Source of the DNA: Geobacillus sp. 46C-IIa
GTDB lineage: Bacteria; Bacillota; Bacilli; Bacillales; Anoxybacillaceae
DNA: 64,000 nucleotides
NCBI RefSeq assembly: GCF_014679505.1
Contig: NZ_CP061474.1
Coordinates: 2,490,001 to 2,554,000, forward strand
Direction of reading: 5' to 3'
Shown here one piece after another: positions 10,342 to 19,292 of the stretch; positions within the stretch are counted from its first letter, which is position 1, and every line of letters starts with the position of its first letter. Made by a program: the position numbers and the translations under genes. The notes beneath the pieces were generated by a model that saw nothing but the letters and a program-made list of their open reading frames with translations, did no database searches and was not told the origin of the DNA.

Positions 10342-10833
10342 CTATTTATAGCGCCGCTCCAGCTCCAACAGCTTCGCTTTCACGTCGATGCGGCTTCCGG
10401 CATAGCCGGTCAAGGCGCCGTTTTTGCCGACCACGCGATGGCACGGAACGACAATGGCCAGTTCATTCGCCCGGTTCGCCTGTCCGACGGCGCGCACCGC
10501 TTTCGGACGGCCGATTTGTGCGGCAATGTCGGCGTAGGTCGCCGTTTCTCCATACGGAATGCGGCAAAGCGCCGCCCACACGTCTTGTTGAAAAGCCGTG
10601 CCTTGCCATTGGAGCGGCAAATCGAATGATTGGCGGCGGCCGTGGAAATATTCATCCAACTGCACAAGCGCGCGTTCCAAAAGCGGCGACCGTTTTTCTA
10701 CAACCGGATGCCCGCTCGCAAACGCGCGCCATTCTTCCGAAAACAGTTCGACTTTCACAATCGCGTCGCCGTCAGAAGCGATGTAAATGTCGCCGAACAG
10801 CTCTGAACGGTATACTGCATAATCAATCGTCAT
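10342..10833 (-). CDS. ogt: Methylated-DNA-protein-cysteine methyltransferase
   Basis: 163-residue suicide DNA-repair enzyme that takes the methyl group from O6-methylguanine onto its own cysteine. The active site is VVPCHRVVG; the helix-turn-helix region FQQDVWAALCRIPYGETATY precedes it. The start is MTIDYAVY at 10833, inside the 3' end of the upstream kinase gene (11 bp overlap), so the two are probably co-transcribed. The order kinase-ogt beside mtn genes matches the Bacillus kinE-ogt-mtn arrangement. Confidence 0.92.
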   Translation of the reverse strand: MTIDYAVYRSELFGDIYIASDGDAIVKVELFSEEWRAFASGHPVVEKRSPLLERALVQLDEYFHGRRQSFDLPLQWQGTAFQQDVWAALCRIPYGETATYADIAAQIGRPKAVRAVGQANRANELAIVVPCHRVVGKNGALTGYAGSRIDVKAKLLELERRYK

Positions 10834-13039
10834 CGTTGTCCTCTCTTTCCGTTCGTTCGATCGGCAGCGTAATATGAAACGTCGTGCCAACGCCGACCTC
10901 GCTTTCCACGTCAATTTTCCCTTGATGTTCTTCGATAATTTTATAGCTGACCATCAAGCCGAGCCCGGTGCCGCGCTCTTTTGTCGTATAAAACGGCTCG
11001 CCGAGCTTTTTAATTTTATCTTTCGGGATGCCGCACCCTTGGTCGGTGATCGAGATGCGCACATGGCAGCCGTCACGGGCGATGCGCACCGTAATATCCC
11101 CGCCTTTTGGCATCACCTCAATGGCATTTTTCAAAATGTTAATGAACACTTGCTTCAGCTGATTCGGCTCACAATACACCGGCGGCAGCCCGCGGTCAAA
11201 ATCAGCAATGATTTGCACGTTATGCATCATCGCCTGAGCGCTGATCAAATCGATCGTATCTTGCATAATTTTGCAAATATCATTTTGCTTGTATTGCACC
11301 GCCTGCGGTTTGGCCAAGACGAGAAACTCGGTGATGATCGACTCGATCCGCTTCAACTCCGACATAATGACATTAAAGTACATCGAATAGTCGCCTTCAA
11401 TGCTGCCTTGCAGCAGCTGGATAAAGCCTTTTAACGCCGTCATCGGGTTGCGGATTTCATGGGCGATGCCCGCAGCCAGCTCGCCGACGACATTGAGCGT
11501 ATCCGATTTGCGCAGCTGCAGCTCCATTTCTTTGCGCTCCGTAACATCGCGAAACCTCATCATCCCTACGCCAGGAATGACTTCTTTTTTCAATGAAAAC
11601 TCAACGATTTTCCCCTTTTCTTCATCGGAAAACTCGACTTCGCCGTTCGCCTCGCCGGCGCGCTGGCATTGCTGGAGGAGCTTATTCAGCTGGCGGCGCG
11701 CCCGCTCTGGAACAAGCTCCATCACCGTTTGACCGAGCAACGTTTCTTTTGCGGCAGCGAAAAAGTCGCACGCGATCGGATTGGCGTCGATGATGCGATG
11801 CTTCTCATCCCACAGCAAAATGCCGTCCATCGCATGGTCAAAAATACTGCGGAACTTTTGCTCGCTTTCGCGCAGCTCACGTTCGATTTTCCGCCGCTCG
11901 CTCACATTGCGGAAAATCGTCAAATGATAACCGTCGATCGCCCCTTTTTTCATCGTAAACTCGAGCTGCTTATCCTCGCCGTTCGGCATATGGAACGTCA
12001 ATTCATCGCGAATTTCCCCTTTGCGGCGGAACTCGCTGAAAATGCGTTTCACCTTTTCATCCCCATATTGCACAAAATCAAGCAAATTGCGGCGCACAAG
12101 CAAGTTCAAAGGCAGCTCAAACGTCCGGCTCGCCGCCGGATTGGCGTTAAGTATGTAACCGAAATCGTCCCAAATGAGAATCGCTTCATGCGCCTGCTCA
12201 AAAATGGCCCGGAATCGTTCTTCGCTTTTTTGCAATTTAATCTCCATGTTTTTCCGTTCGGTCACATCGCGCATAATGGCCATATAAAAGCCGCTGTAAA
12301 CGTTCGACGTCGCCGTCAGCTCGAACATTTTCACCGTTCCGTCGAGGCGGACAAGCGACAGCTCGCCTTTGGCCGTCCCTTTTTCCTTCACTTCCGACAA
12401 CAGACGGGCGAACTCATCGGCGCATTCACGGGCGACAAACTGCTGAAACGACAAATTCAGCAACTTTCCTTTTTCCAAGTTCAGACTCATCGAAAACGCT
12501 GGATTCACATCGATAAACCGCCCGAACTCATCGAAAATGACAATGCCGTCGACCGCGCGGTTAAAGACGTCTTTAAACAGAAATTCGTGAATGATTCGCT
12601 CGCGTTCAAGCGCCTTATGGGCCGAAACGTCGCGCATCATCACCAAATCAAATTCGTTAAACACATCCTTTTTCATCGAAAATTCAACATGCTTCACCTT
12701 GCCGTCCGGCAGCTTGATGAGCAGTTCATCGCTGAACGAACCGAACTTTTGCAGCATCGATTGCTGAAACAGCAAAATATCCGGCGGCACGAGCTCTAAA
12801 AATGAAGAGAAGGAACGGCCGATCAAGGCAAACTTATCCATTTCAAACAGCTTGCACGCCGCTTCGTTCACATCGACAAACTCGCCGTTTTTATTTAAAA
12901 TGACAATCGCATCGAGCGACCGCTCGAAAATGATCGAATAGCTGTTCAACCGCTCCTTTAGGCGCCGGTTTTCCTCTTCAAGCAGCCGCACGTCTGACGT
13001 CGCATGTTGTCCTTCACGGGGAGAAAGGCTTTGGGCCAT
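10823..13039 (-). CDS. Multi-PAS sensor histidine kinase (kinE position)
   Basis: 738-residue soluble sensor kinase with no obvious membrane segment. A short coiled N-terminus is followed by four PAS domains (about 30-145, 155-270, 277-395, 402-515). Three of them end in an RDVT/RDVS/RNVSER-type linker. HisKA has its phosphoacceptor histidine in GIAHEIRNPMTALKG, and HATPase_c shows ILKNAIE, DQGCGIPKD and TKERGTGLGL. The ATG at 13039 follows AAGGAGAGA; a TTG upstream is less likely. B. subtilis has KinE next to ogt and the mtn genes, and orphan kinases of this type feed the sporulation phosphorelay. That role is inferred here; no response regulator is nearby. Confidence 0.85.
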   Translation of the reverse strand: MAQSLSPREGQHATSDVRLLEEENRRLKERLNSYSIIFERSLDAIVILNKNGEFVDVNEAACKLFEMDKFALIGRSFSSFLELVPPDILLFQQSMLQKFGSFSDELLIKLPDGKVKHVEFSMKKDVFNEFDLVMMRDVSAHKALERERIIHEFLFKDVFNRAVDGIVIFDEFGRFIDVNPAFSMSLNLEKGKLLNLSFQQFVARECADEFARLLSEVKEKGTAKGELSLVRLDGTVKMFELTATSNVYSGFYMAIMRDVTERKNMEIKLQKSEERFRAIFEQAHEAILIWDDFGYILNANPAASRTFELPLNLLVRRNLLDFVQYGDEKVKRIFSEFRRKGEIRDELTFHMPNGEDKQLEFTMKKGAIDGYHLTIFRNVSERRKIERELRESEQKFRSIFDHAMDGILLWDEKHRIIDANPIACDFFAAAKETLLGQTVMELVPERARRQLNKLLQQCQRAGEANGEVEFSDEEKGKIVEFSLKKEVIPGVGMMRFRDVTERKEMELQLRKSDTLNVVGELAAGIAHEIRNPMTALKGFIQLLQGSIEGDYSMYFNVIMSELKRIESIITEFLVLAKPQAVQYKQNDICKIMQDTIDLISAQAMMHNVQIIADFDRGLPPVYCEPNQLKQVFINILKNAIEVMPKGGDITVRIARDGCHVRISITDQGCGIPKDKIKKLGEPFYTTKERGTGLGLMVSYKIIEEHQGKIDVESEVGVGTTFHITLPIERTEREDNDDD

Positions 13040-13236
13040 ATCAATCTCTCCTTGTCTATTCAAACCATATCAACTAAATATATATTCTATGTGGAAAAAT
13101 TTACTCCTTCCTTCATTTACGAAGATTTTGCAAAAATCTTTTCCGCAACGTTCGACAAGTTTTTCTTCTTTTTCATTTGGTTAAACTGCGCTATAATGAA
13201 GGGTTAGTACGAATGTTAAAAGGGGTTTTCATTTCA

Positions 13237-15009
13237 ATGAACATTATCTGCACGACCTTAAACGCGAAATACATCCATATGAACTTAGCCATTCGCTATT
13301 TGAAAGCATACGCCCAGCCGGAGTTTGACGTCAAGCTCGTTGAATATACGATCAAAGATCCGGCCATGAACATCGTCACCGACTTGTACCAGCGGCGGCC
13401 TGATGTCGTCGGCTTTAGCTGCTACATTTGGAACATTGAAGAAACGATCAAAGTCGTAAAAATGTTAAAAAAAGCGGCGCCGGACGTGACGATCGTCGTC
13501 GGCGGACCGGAAGTATCATACGACGTACGCGAGTGGATGGAACGAGTGCCGGAATTTGATTTTATCGTGATCGGCGAAGGGGAAGAAACGTTTAAACAAC
13601 TGCTGTTCGCCCTAAACGGCAGCGGGGACGTAAGCAGCATCGCCGGATTGGCGTTTCGTGACGGGGACCGCATCGTCATCAACCCACAGCGGAATAAAAT
13701 CCGCCTTGCTGACATGCCGTCGCCGTTTCGCTTTCCAGAAGACATTCCCCATCTTCCGAACCGGATCGTTTATGTCGAGACGAGCCGCGGCTGCCCGTTC
13801 AGCTGCCAGTTTTGCCTGTCGTCCATTGAGGTCGGCGTCCGCTATTTTGACCGCGAAAAAATCAAAGACGACTTGCGCTATTTGATGCAGCACGGGGCGC
13901 GGACGATCAAGTTCGTCGACCGGACGTTCAACATCAGCCGCAGCTATGCGATGGACATGTTTCGCTTTTTAATTGACGAGCATGTGCCGGGGACGGTGTT
14001 TCAGTTTGAAATTACCGCAGACATCATGCGCCCTGAGGTGATCGAGTTTTTAAACAACGAAGCGCCGCCTGGGCTGTTCCGCTTTGAAATCGGCGTTCAA
14101 TCAACGAACGATGAGGTGAACCGCCTGATCATGCGCAAGCAAAACTTCGCCAAGTTGTCGCGGACGGTGACGATGATTAAAGAAGGCGGGAAAATTGCCC
14201 AGCACTTAGATTTGATCGCCGGGCTGCCGGAAGAAGATTACGACTCGTTCCGGAAGACGTTCAATGACGTATTCGCCCTTCGTCCCGAAGAACTGCAGCT
14301 TGGGTTTTTGAAATTGCTGCGCGGCACCGGGCTGCGCCTGCGCGCCCATGAATACGGCTATGTATATATGGATCATGCGCCGTACGAGATACTGAGCAAC
14401 AACGTTCTTTCCTTTGAGGACGTTATTCGCATCAAGCAAGTGGAAGATGTGCTCGAGAAGTATTGGAACGCCCATCGGATGGATGAAACCATTGAATATT
14501 TAGTCACTGACGTCTTCCCATCACCGTTTGACTTTTTCCAACAGTTTGGCACGTATTGGGATGAACGCGGCTGGGCGCGCATCGGCCACCAGTTAGAAGA
14601 CCTGTTCCGCCGTCTGCATGAGTTTTTGCGCACATGTGCGCCAGACGCTTTGCCTATCGCCGAATCGCTCATGAAATACGACTACTTGCACAACCAAAAC
14701 TATAAGCCGCGCAAGCCGTGGTGGGACGAAAAAACGGAGAAAACGACGCGCGCGGCCGTCTACCGAGCACTGCTTGAGCGCCCTGAGGCGCTCGGAGCGG
14801 ATTTTGCCGCCCTTGGGCTCGGAGAAAAAGAGCTATTCAAACATACGGTCGTTGAAATCGTGCCGGTTGATGTCGGCCGCTACACGGCCAAAAAGCAGCT
14901 CTCGTTTACTCCAACCGTCATCGTCGCCTACTTCGACCCGTCCGGTGCCGGTGCGACGCTGTTTTCCGCGCCGCTTTCAGCGTTGTCGGTTTCTTCGGCG
15001 TCGGCTTAG
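13237..15009 (+). CDS. B12-binding-type radical SAM protein (DUF4080-like)
   Basis: 590-residue protein with an N-terminal cobalamin-binding-like Rossmann domain (about 1-130; the GEGEETF segment is typical), a radical SAM core with the cluster motif CPFSCQFC, and a C-terminal region of about 200 residues that resembles DUF4080. The usual B12-ligating DxHxxG is not obvious, so cobalamin binding is uncertain. Substrate and product are unknown. ATG at 13237, about 11 nt after AAAAGGGG; an upstream in-frame ATG at 13213 is possible. It stands alone and is followed by its own terminator. Confidence 0.8.
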   Translation: MNIICTTLNAKYIHMNLAIRYLKAYAQPEFDVKLVEYTIKDPAMNIVTDLYQRRPDVVGFSCYIWNIEETIKVVKMLKKAAPDVTIVVGGPEVSYDVREWMERVPEFDFIVIGEGEETFKQLLFALNGSGDVSSIAGLAFRDGDRIVINPQRNKIRLADMPSPFRFPEDIPHLPNRIVYVETSRGCPFSCQFCLSSIEVGVRYFDREKIKDDLRYLMQHGARTIKFVDRTFNISRSYAMDMFRFLIDEHVPGTVFQFEITADIMRPEVIEFLNNEAPPGLFRFEIGVQSTNDEVNRLIMRKQNFAKLSRTVTMIKEGGKIAQHLDLIAGLPEEDYDSFRKTFNDVFALRPEELQLGFLKLLRGTGLRLRAHEYGYVYMDHAPYEILSNNVLSFEDVIRIKQVEDVLEKYWNAHRMDETIEYLVTDVFPSPFDFFQQFGTYWDERGWARIGHQLEDLFRRLHEFLRTCAPDALPIAESLMKYDYLHNQNYKPRKPWWDEKTEKTTRAAVYRALLERPEALGADFAALGLGEKELFKHTVVEIVPVDVGRYTAKKQLSFTPTVIVAYFDPSGAGATLFSAPLSALSVSSASA

Positions 15010-15070
15010 ACCGGAGCTCGGCTTCTTGTCATGGCCGGCCGCTTGTCCATGAAAACGGAGGCCAGTAAAC

Positions 15071-15127
15071 AAGCGCTGACAACCCTTCGTTTCCTTACGT
15101 CCGGAGTGTTGTCAGTGCTTTTCTTTT
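15071..15127 (+). terminator. Terminator after the radical SAM gene
   Basis: AAGCGCTGACAAC and GTTGTCAGTGCTT pair across a 24-nt loop and are followed by TTTTCTTTT. The rest of the gap from 15128 to 15300 shows no gene. Confidence 0.7.
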
Positions 15128-15300
15128 CCATTGAGCACCCGCTTACCGAATACTTACGTCAGCACGTGCGGATGTTCCCGATTCGGGATAATCAACGGCT
15201 GGCTGGTTTCCCTGAATCGATGAAGCCGCATTTCACATCACCGCTGCTGTTTCGCCACATTCCATTCATTCGCAAACGGGAGCTGCCCATTCATGGCACG

Positions 15301-15330
15301 AAAAAAGAACGCCGGTTCCGGCGTCCTTAT
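15301..15330 (-). terminator. Bidirectional terminator of the three-small-gene operon
   Basis: The perfect hairpin ACGCCGG/CCGGCGT is flanked by an A-run on the left and a T-rich run on the right. It can stop minus-strand transcription from the small genes at 15375-15839, and also plus-strand readthrough. Confidence 0.75.
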
Positions 15331-15374
15331 TTTTTCGCTTGCCCCGCTGTAAAAGCGGCTGGCAGCCAGCCCCC

Positions 15375-15527
15375 TCACCGCGGTGGGTCTTCCTTTTTTA
15401 TTTCCTTTCCCTTCGCCCGTTTTTGCTCTTCCATCAGCCAAATGGGCTGATGGGCAGCAAAATCGCCCCATTCAAACGCCATTTCTTCATTTAGTTGGGC
15501 AGACCGCTCCTTCTTATCGTTACCCAT
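15375..15527 (-). CDS. Small hypothetical protein (50 aa)
   Basis: Reads MGNDKKERSAQLNEEMAFEW and onward for 50 residues, ending in KKEDPPR. It is charged, has no signal or membrane segment, and I do not recognise the family. It is supported by a good ribosome site (CCAAGGAGGCGGAG, ATG) that lies inside the upstream small gene; the two overlap by 8 bp. Third gene of a tightly coupled set. Confidence 0.55.
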   Translation of the reverse strand: MGNDKKERSAQLNEEMAFEWGDFAAHQPIWLMEEQKRAKGKEIKKEDPPR

Positions 15528-15687
15528 CTCCGCCTCCTTGGCGTCCTTTTTTCGAATTGCGGTTCGCGCCGCGAATCATGTCTTCTTCGCCGGCGTATTG
15601 CGCAGCAAATTCCGTATCCGGCAGGCTCTCGGTCGGTGTTTTATTGTTGTTTTTCGCTGCATCGAATTTCACTTTTCGTTTCATCAT
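15520..15687 (-). CDS. Small hydrophilic hypothetical protein (55 aa)
   Basis: 55 residues beginning MMKRKVKFDAAKNNNKTPTE and ending in a Lys/Gly-rich tail (KKGRQGGGDG). The Asn-, Glu- and Lys-rich, unstructured look resembles minor small acid-soluble spore proteins, but no named family is evident. ATGATG start after AAGGGGAG, with ATGA overlap to the gene above and an 8 bp overlap to the gene below. Confidence 0.55.
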   Translation of the reverse strand: MMKRKVKFDAAKNNNKTPTESLPDTEFAAQYAGEEDMIRGANRNSKKGRQGGGDG

Positions 15688-15839
15688 CGGTTCGTCTCCC
15701 CTTCATCTACCGTTTTCCGTTGATAAGCGACAAGCACAATTTCTTCCCCCGTCTCTTCGCGCAGCCGTTGCTCCAACTGCTGCAGCTGGCGAAGCGTCCC
15801 GTCATGAAGGCGGGCAACCGGGAATGCGATGTCAGTCAC
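15684..15839 (-). CDS. Small hypothetical protein (51 aa, GTG start)
   Basis: 51 residues with a short helical stretch (LRQLQQLEQRLREETGEE) followed by a beta-like IVLVAYQRKT segment. GTG start after GGAAGGAGGATCGAT; the ATG one base earlier is out of frame and stops at once. First gene of a three-gene unit that stops at the terminator near 15301-15330. Function unknown. Confidence 0.5.
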   Translation of the reverse strand: MTDIAFPVARLHDGTLRQLQQLEQRLREETGEEIVLVAYQRKTVDEGETNR

Positions 15840-15899
15840 ATCGATCCTCCTTCCACATTTTTTCTTATCGTGCCTCGGCCAAGCACGCTTTATGCACCA

Positions 15900-17036
15900 T
15901 TACGGCTTCAGCACCACTTTGATGCAACCGTCTTTCTTTTCATCGAAAATTTCATACGCATATTGTGCCTCATCGAGTGGAAGGCGATGCGTAATCATAT
16001 CCGTCGGGTCAAACTTTCCTTCGACAATCCACCCATACAGCGTCGGAATGTAATGAATGACCGGCGCCTGCCCCATTTTCAGCGTAATGTTGCGTGAAAA
16101 TAGATCGCCAAGTGGAAACTGGTTGTAACGGGAGCCATACACTCCGACAAGCTGGATCGTTCCGCCCTTGCGCACCGCCTGCGAGGCGATGACGATCGCC
16201 CCCATCGCGCCCCCTTGCAGCTTCAGCGCCGAGCCGATTAGCTCAAGCGGGGTCATTTTTCCGTCTAGGCCGACGCAATCGATGACCACATCAGCCCCGC
16301 CGCCGGTGATCTCCTTAATGTATTCACCGGTGTTTTCGTATTCGGTAAAGTTGATCGTCTCTACTTTATTCGTCTTTTTCGCGTGCTCAAGCCGGTAATC
16401 AATGTAATCGACAGCAATGACGCGCTTCGCTCCTTTCAGCCAAGCGAATTTTTGCGTCAACAGCCCGACCGGCCCGCAGCCGAGCACGACGACTGTGTCG
16501 CCGTCTTTCACTCCCGCTTCGTCGACGCCCCAAAACGCGGTCGGAATAATGTCGGACAAAAACAATAATTTTTCATCTTCCAATTCACAATCGTCCGGAA
16601 CGACAAACGGGGTGAAGTTGGCAAACGGTACGCGCAAATATTCAGCTTGCCCGCCCGGGTAGCCGCCAAATGTTTCGGAATAGCCGAAATACGCCCCCGA
16701 CTCGCCGTTCGGGTTTGACGCGTCACATTGGCTCTCAAGCCCGTGCTGGCAATACCAGCATTGCCCACAGGCAATCGTAAACGGCACGACGACACGATCG
16801 CCTTTTTTGACTTTCGTCACCGCCGGCCCGACTTCCTCGACGATGCCCATCGGCTCATGGCCGATGATAAACTCTTCCGGCATGTTCGGGATCATGCCGT
16901 GCACTAAATGAAGATCAGAGCCGCAAATGGCGGTGCTTGTGATTTTTACAATAATATCATCATCCTTCAAAATTTTCGGATCTGGCATTTGTTTCACCGC
17001 GATATCTTTAATGCCTTGGTATGTGACCGCTTTCAT
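15900..17036 (-). CDS. Zinc-dependent alcohol/formaldehyde dehydrogenase (MDR)
   Basis: 378-residue medium-chain dehydrogenase. Catalytic zinc ligands are visible in AICGSDLH and GHEPMGIVEEVG. Part of the structural-zinc cysteine cluster is seen in CGQCWYCQHGLESQC, and the NAD-binding motif is VLGCGPVGLL. The insert ALKLQGGAMGAIV and overall length resemble the glutathione-independent formaldehyde dehydrogenase/AdhB-like subgroup. Substrate cannot be set from sequence. GGAGGG ribosome site inside the 3' end of the MFS gene upstream (29 bp overlap), so they are likely co-transcribed. Confidence 0.85.
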   Translation of the reverse strand: MKAVTYQGIKDIAVKQMPDPKILKDDDIIVKITSTAICGSDLHLVHGMIPNMPEEFIIGHEPMGIVEEVGPAVTKVKKGDRVVVPFTIACGQCWYCQHGLESQCDASNPNGESGAYFGYSETFGGYPGGQAEYLRVPFANFTPFVVPDDCELEDEKLLFLSDIIPTAFWGVDEAGVKDGDTVVVLGCGPVGLLTQKFAWLKGAKRVIAVDYIDYRLEHAKKTNKVETINFTEYENTGEYIKEITGGGADVVIDCVGLDGKMTPLELIGSALKLQGGAMGAIVIASQAVRKGGTIQLVGVYGSRYNQFPLGDLFSRNITLKMGQAPVIHYIPTLYGWIVEGKFDPTDMITHRLPLDEAQYAYEIFDEKKDGCIKVVLKP

Positions 17037-18276
17037 TTTCTTTCCCTCCGTCCATTTCTGGATGTATCAGCCAAAAGGCAAGCCCCCCGCCGACGAGCGC
17101 CAGCGCACTAAGCAAGAAAAGGAGCGAGGCGACACCGCTTTTCATGAGCCACGCCGCCAACGGCGGACCGACGGCCACCCCGATAAAGCGAAGCGAGCTA
17201 TAAACCGATGTCACCGTCCCGCGTTCCTTTTTCTCAATTCCCTCTGTAATCAAGGCGTCCAAACACGGAAGGGCGGCGCCGATGCCGATGCCGGCGGCGG
17301 AAAACAACGCCAGCCAAAGGAAGAGGGACGGATAAAGGGGAACGAGGAGCAACGCGGCGGCGGACAAAACGCAACCCGCGACCGCCCCCCATTTCATTCG
17401 CTCTTTCCGGCCGCCAATCAGCCTCCCGGCGGCAAACGAGGCGAAACAGAGCGCCCCGAGCGGGATGGCAAGCACCCATCCTTTCCTCACCCCGTCGATG
17501 TGATAAACCTCTTCAAGGCGGCTCGAAAGAAAAAATAAAAAGGCAAACAACACCAGCATGAGCAGACCGCCAATCGCAAAAACAGCAGCAAGCCAGCGCC
17601 CTTCACGTCGGAAAATCACTTTCACCGCCGCCACAAAGTCCCGAAACGGCAACGGACGCTCCCGACGCGCCGGCGCCTGGATGGACCAAGCCATCATCGC
17701 TGCCGATAGCAGGCAAAAGACAGGGAACGAAAAAAACGGCAAAAACCAAACGATGCCAGCCAGCATTGCCCCGAGAATCGGGCTTAGCACTTTGCCGAAT
17801 GTGTTCGCCGTTTCGATCGTCCCTAAACAGCGGCTCGCCTCCTCTTCGTCTGGAAACAAATCGCCGACAAGAGGCAGCACGATCGGGAAGGCCCCGGCCG
17901 CCCCCAGTCCTTGCAGCATGCGCCCAGCAATGATCCACCCGTATGGGTCATCCATCCGCCAGGCCGCCCATCCAGCCATCCCTCCGCCAACTGCAGCCAA
18001 CAACAGGCTCGGAATGATCACGTTCTTTCTTCCAATGCGATCGCTTACATATCCCGCGATTGGAATGAACAAAATCGCCACCACGGAATACATCGTAATC
18101 AGCAAGCTTGACTGCAGCGGCGTAATGCCGAGCTGCCGCTCCATCACCGGCAGCACCGGGATGAGCATGGAATTGCCAAGCGTCATCACTAACGGGATCG
18201 AGGCGAGCGCGGCCGCCGTCCACCCCCGCCCCATCCGCCTTCCCGCCTGTCTCGGCAGCCGCATCGTCCATTCCAT
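17008..18276 (-). CDS. MFS drug-type exporter
   Basis: 422-residue membrane protein with about twelve hydrophobic segments. The MFS loop 2-3 motif is GYVSDRIGRKNVI, and the motif typical of drug/proton antiporters is present in degenerate form (GLGAAGAFPIVLPLVGDLFP). The substrate is unknown; YmfD-like or other multidrug exporters are the closest look. ATG at 18276 after AGGAATCGGAG. Overlaps the downstream dehydrogenase by 29 bp. Confidence 0.83.
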   Translation of the reverse strand: MEWTMRLPRQAGRRMGRGWTAAALASIPLVMTLGNSMLIPVLPVMERQLGITPLQSSLLITMYSVVAILFIPIAGYVSDRIGRKNVIIPSLLLAAVGGGMAGWAAWRMDDPYGWIIAGRMLQGLGAAGAFPIVLPLVGDLFPDEEEASRCLGTIETANTFGKVLSPILGAMLAGIVWFLPFFSFPVFCLLSAAMMAWSIQAPARRERPLPFRDFVAAVKVIFRREGRWLAAVFAIGGLLMLVLFAFLFFLSSRLEEVYHIDGVRKGWVLAIPLGALCFASFAAGRLIGGRKERMKWGAVAGCVLSAAALLLVPLYPSLFLWLALFSAAGIGIGAALPCLDALITEGIEKKERGTVTSVYSSLRFIGVAVGPPLAAWLMKSGVASLLFLLSALALVGGGLAFWLIHPEMDGGKENESGHIPRH

Positions 18277-18351
18277 GGCTCCGATTCCTTTCCTCGCAGA
18301 ATGGGTATTTCACCTATATGATGCTCGTTTTTTCAACGCCTATGCCGCATG

Positions 18352-18398
18352 AAAAAAGGCTGTTCGCCAAGGTCGGGAAGACCTTGGCAGACAGCCTT
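18352..18398 (-). terminator. Terminator of the alpha-glucan uptake operon
   Basis: AAGGCTGT and ACAGCCTT enclose a second stem GCCAAGGTC/GACCTTGGC. On the minus strand the stem is followed by TTTTTTC, downstream of the MalG-type gene. Confidence 0.85.
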
Positions 18399-18449
18399 AT
18401 CACAATCCTTTCTTCCGTTCTCAACGTGCGGACAGAAACAAAGCCATCT

Positions 18450-19277
18450 TTATTTCCCACCCGTGAACGAAATTCCTTTAATGAAATAGCGATTGAAAAA
18501 CGTATAAATGACCAGCACCGGCAAGGTAAACACCATTGAAGCGGCCATGATGTAGTTCCAATAGCTAATGTATTGTCCTTTGAAGCTGTTCAGGCCAAGT
18601 GGCAATGTAAACAATTGCGGGTCAGACAAAATAATGAGCGGACGCATGAAATCGTTCCACGAACCCATGAAGACGAAAATGGCTTGAGCGGCCAACGCCG
18701 GGCGGGCAAGGGGCAGCACGATTCGGAAAAAGATTCCGAGTCGGCCAAGGCCGTCAAGCTCTGCAGCCTCTTCTAGCTCTCTTGGAAAATTGATGAAAAA
18801 CTGCCTCATCATGAAAATAAACGTAGCATTAATCATCGTCGGCACGATCATTCCTTGATACGAGTTTAGCCAGCCGAGCTGTTTTAAAATCAAATAGTTC
18901 GGAATCATCGTCACTTGCGCTGGAATCATTAAGACGGCCAAAATAATCAAAAACAATGGCTTTCTCCCGGGAAACTGCAGCCGCGCTAACGCATAGCCGG
19001 CCATGGAGTTAAACAATAAGTTGAGCACGGTCACTGCCGCGGCAATGATGACACTGTTTAACAACCAACGTGGAAACAGCTCCTGCTCAACAAAAATTTG
19101 CTTGTAATTATCAAGTGTGAACTGTTTTGGAACGAACGACATTGTCCCGCTGACAATTTCCTCAAGGGTCTTAAACGAGGAAGACAGCGCCCATAAAAAT
19201 GGAATAAGCGTAATGATCGCATACACGACAAGCACAACATACAATAACGCTTTCCCAATCCCTATTTTTCTTTTCAT
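18450..19277 (-). CDS. Carbohydrate ABC permease (MalG type)
   Basis: 275-residue permease with six hydrophobic segments and the EAA loop EEAAELDGLGRLGIFFRIVLP that contacts the ATPase. Start ATG at 19277 after GTGGAGGACG. Last gene of the operon. No ATPase gene is present here, so a shared MsmX-type ATPase encoded elsewhere is probable, as known for many Bacillus sugar importers. Confidence 0.88.
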   Translation of the reverse strand: MKRKIGIGKALLYVVLVVYAIITLIPFLWALSSSFKTLEEIVSGTMSFVPKQFTLDNYKQIFVEQELFPRWLLNSVIIAAAVTVLNLLFNSMAGYALARLQFPGRKPLFLIILAVLMIPAQVTMIPNYLILKQLGWLNSYQGMIVPTMINATFIFMMRQFFINFPRELEEAAELDGLGRLGIFFRIVLPLARPALAAQAIFVFMGSWNDFMRPLIILSDPQLFTLPLGLNSFKGQYISYWNYIMAASMVFTLPVLVIYTFFNRYFIKGISFTGGK

Positions 19278-19292
19278 TTCGTCCTCCACTCC

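Noticed and set aside
11669-12799. Long plus-strand frame (376 codons) opposite the PAS kinase
   Set aside because: It mirrors the kinase codons on the other strand, has no ribosome site and no domain-like features; typical shadow of a GC-rich gene.
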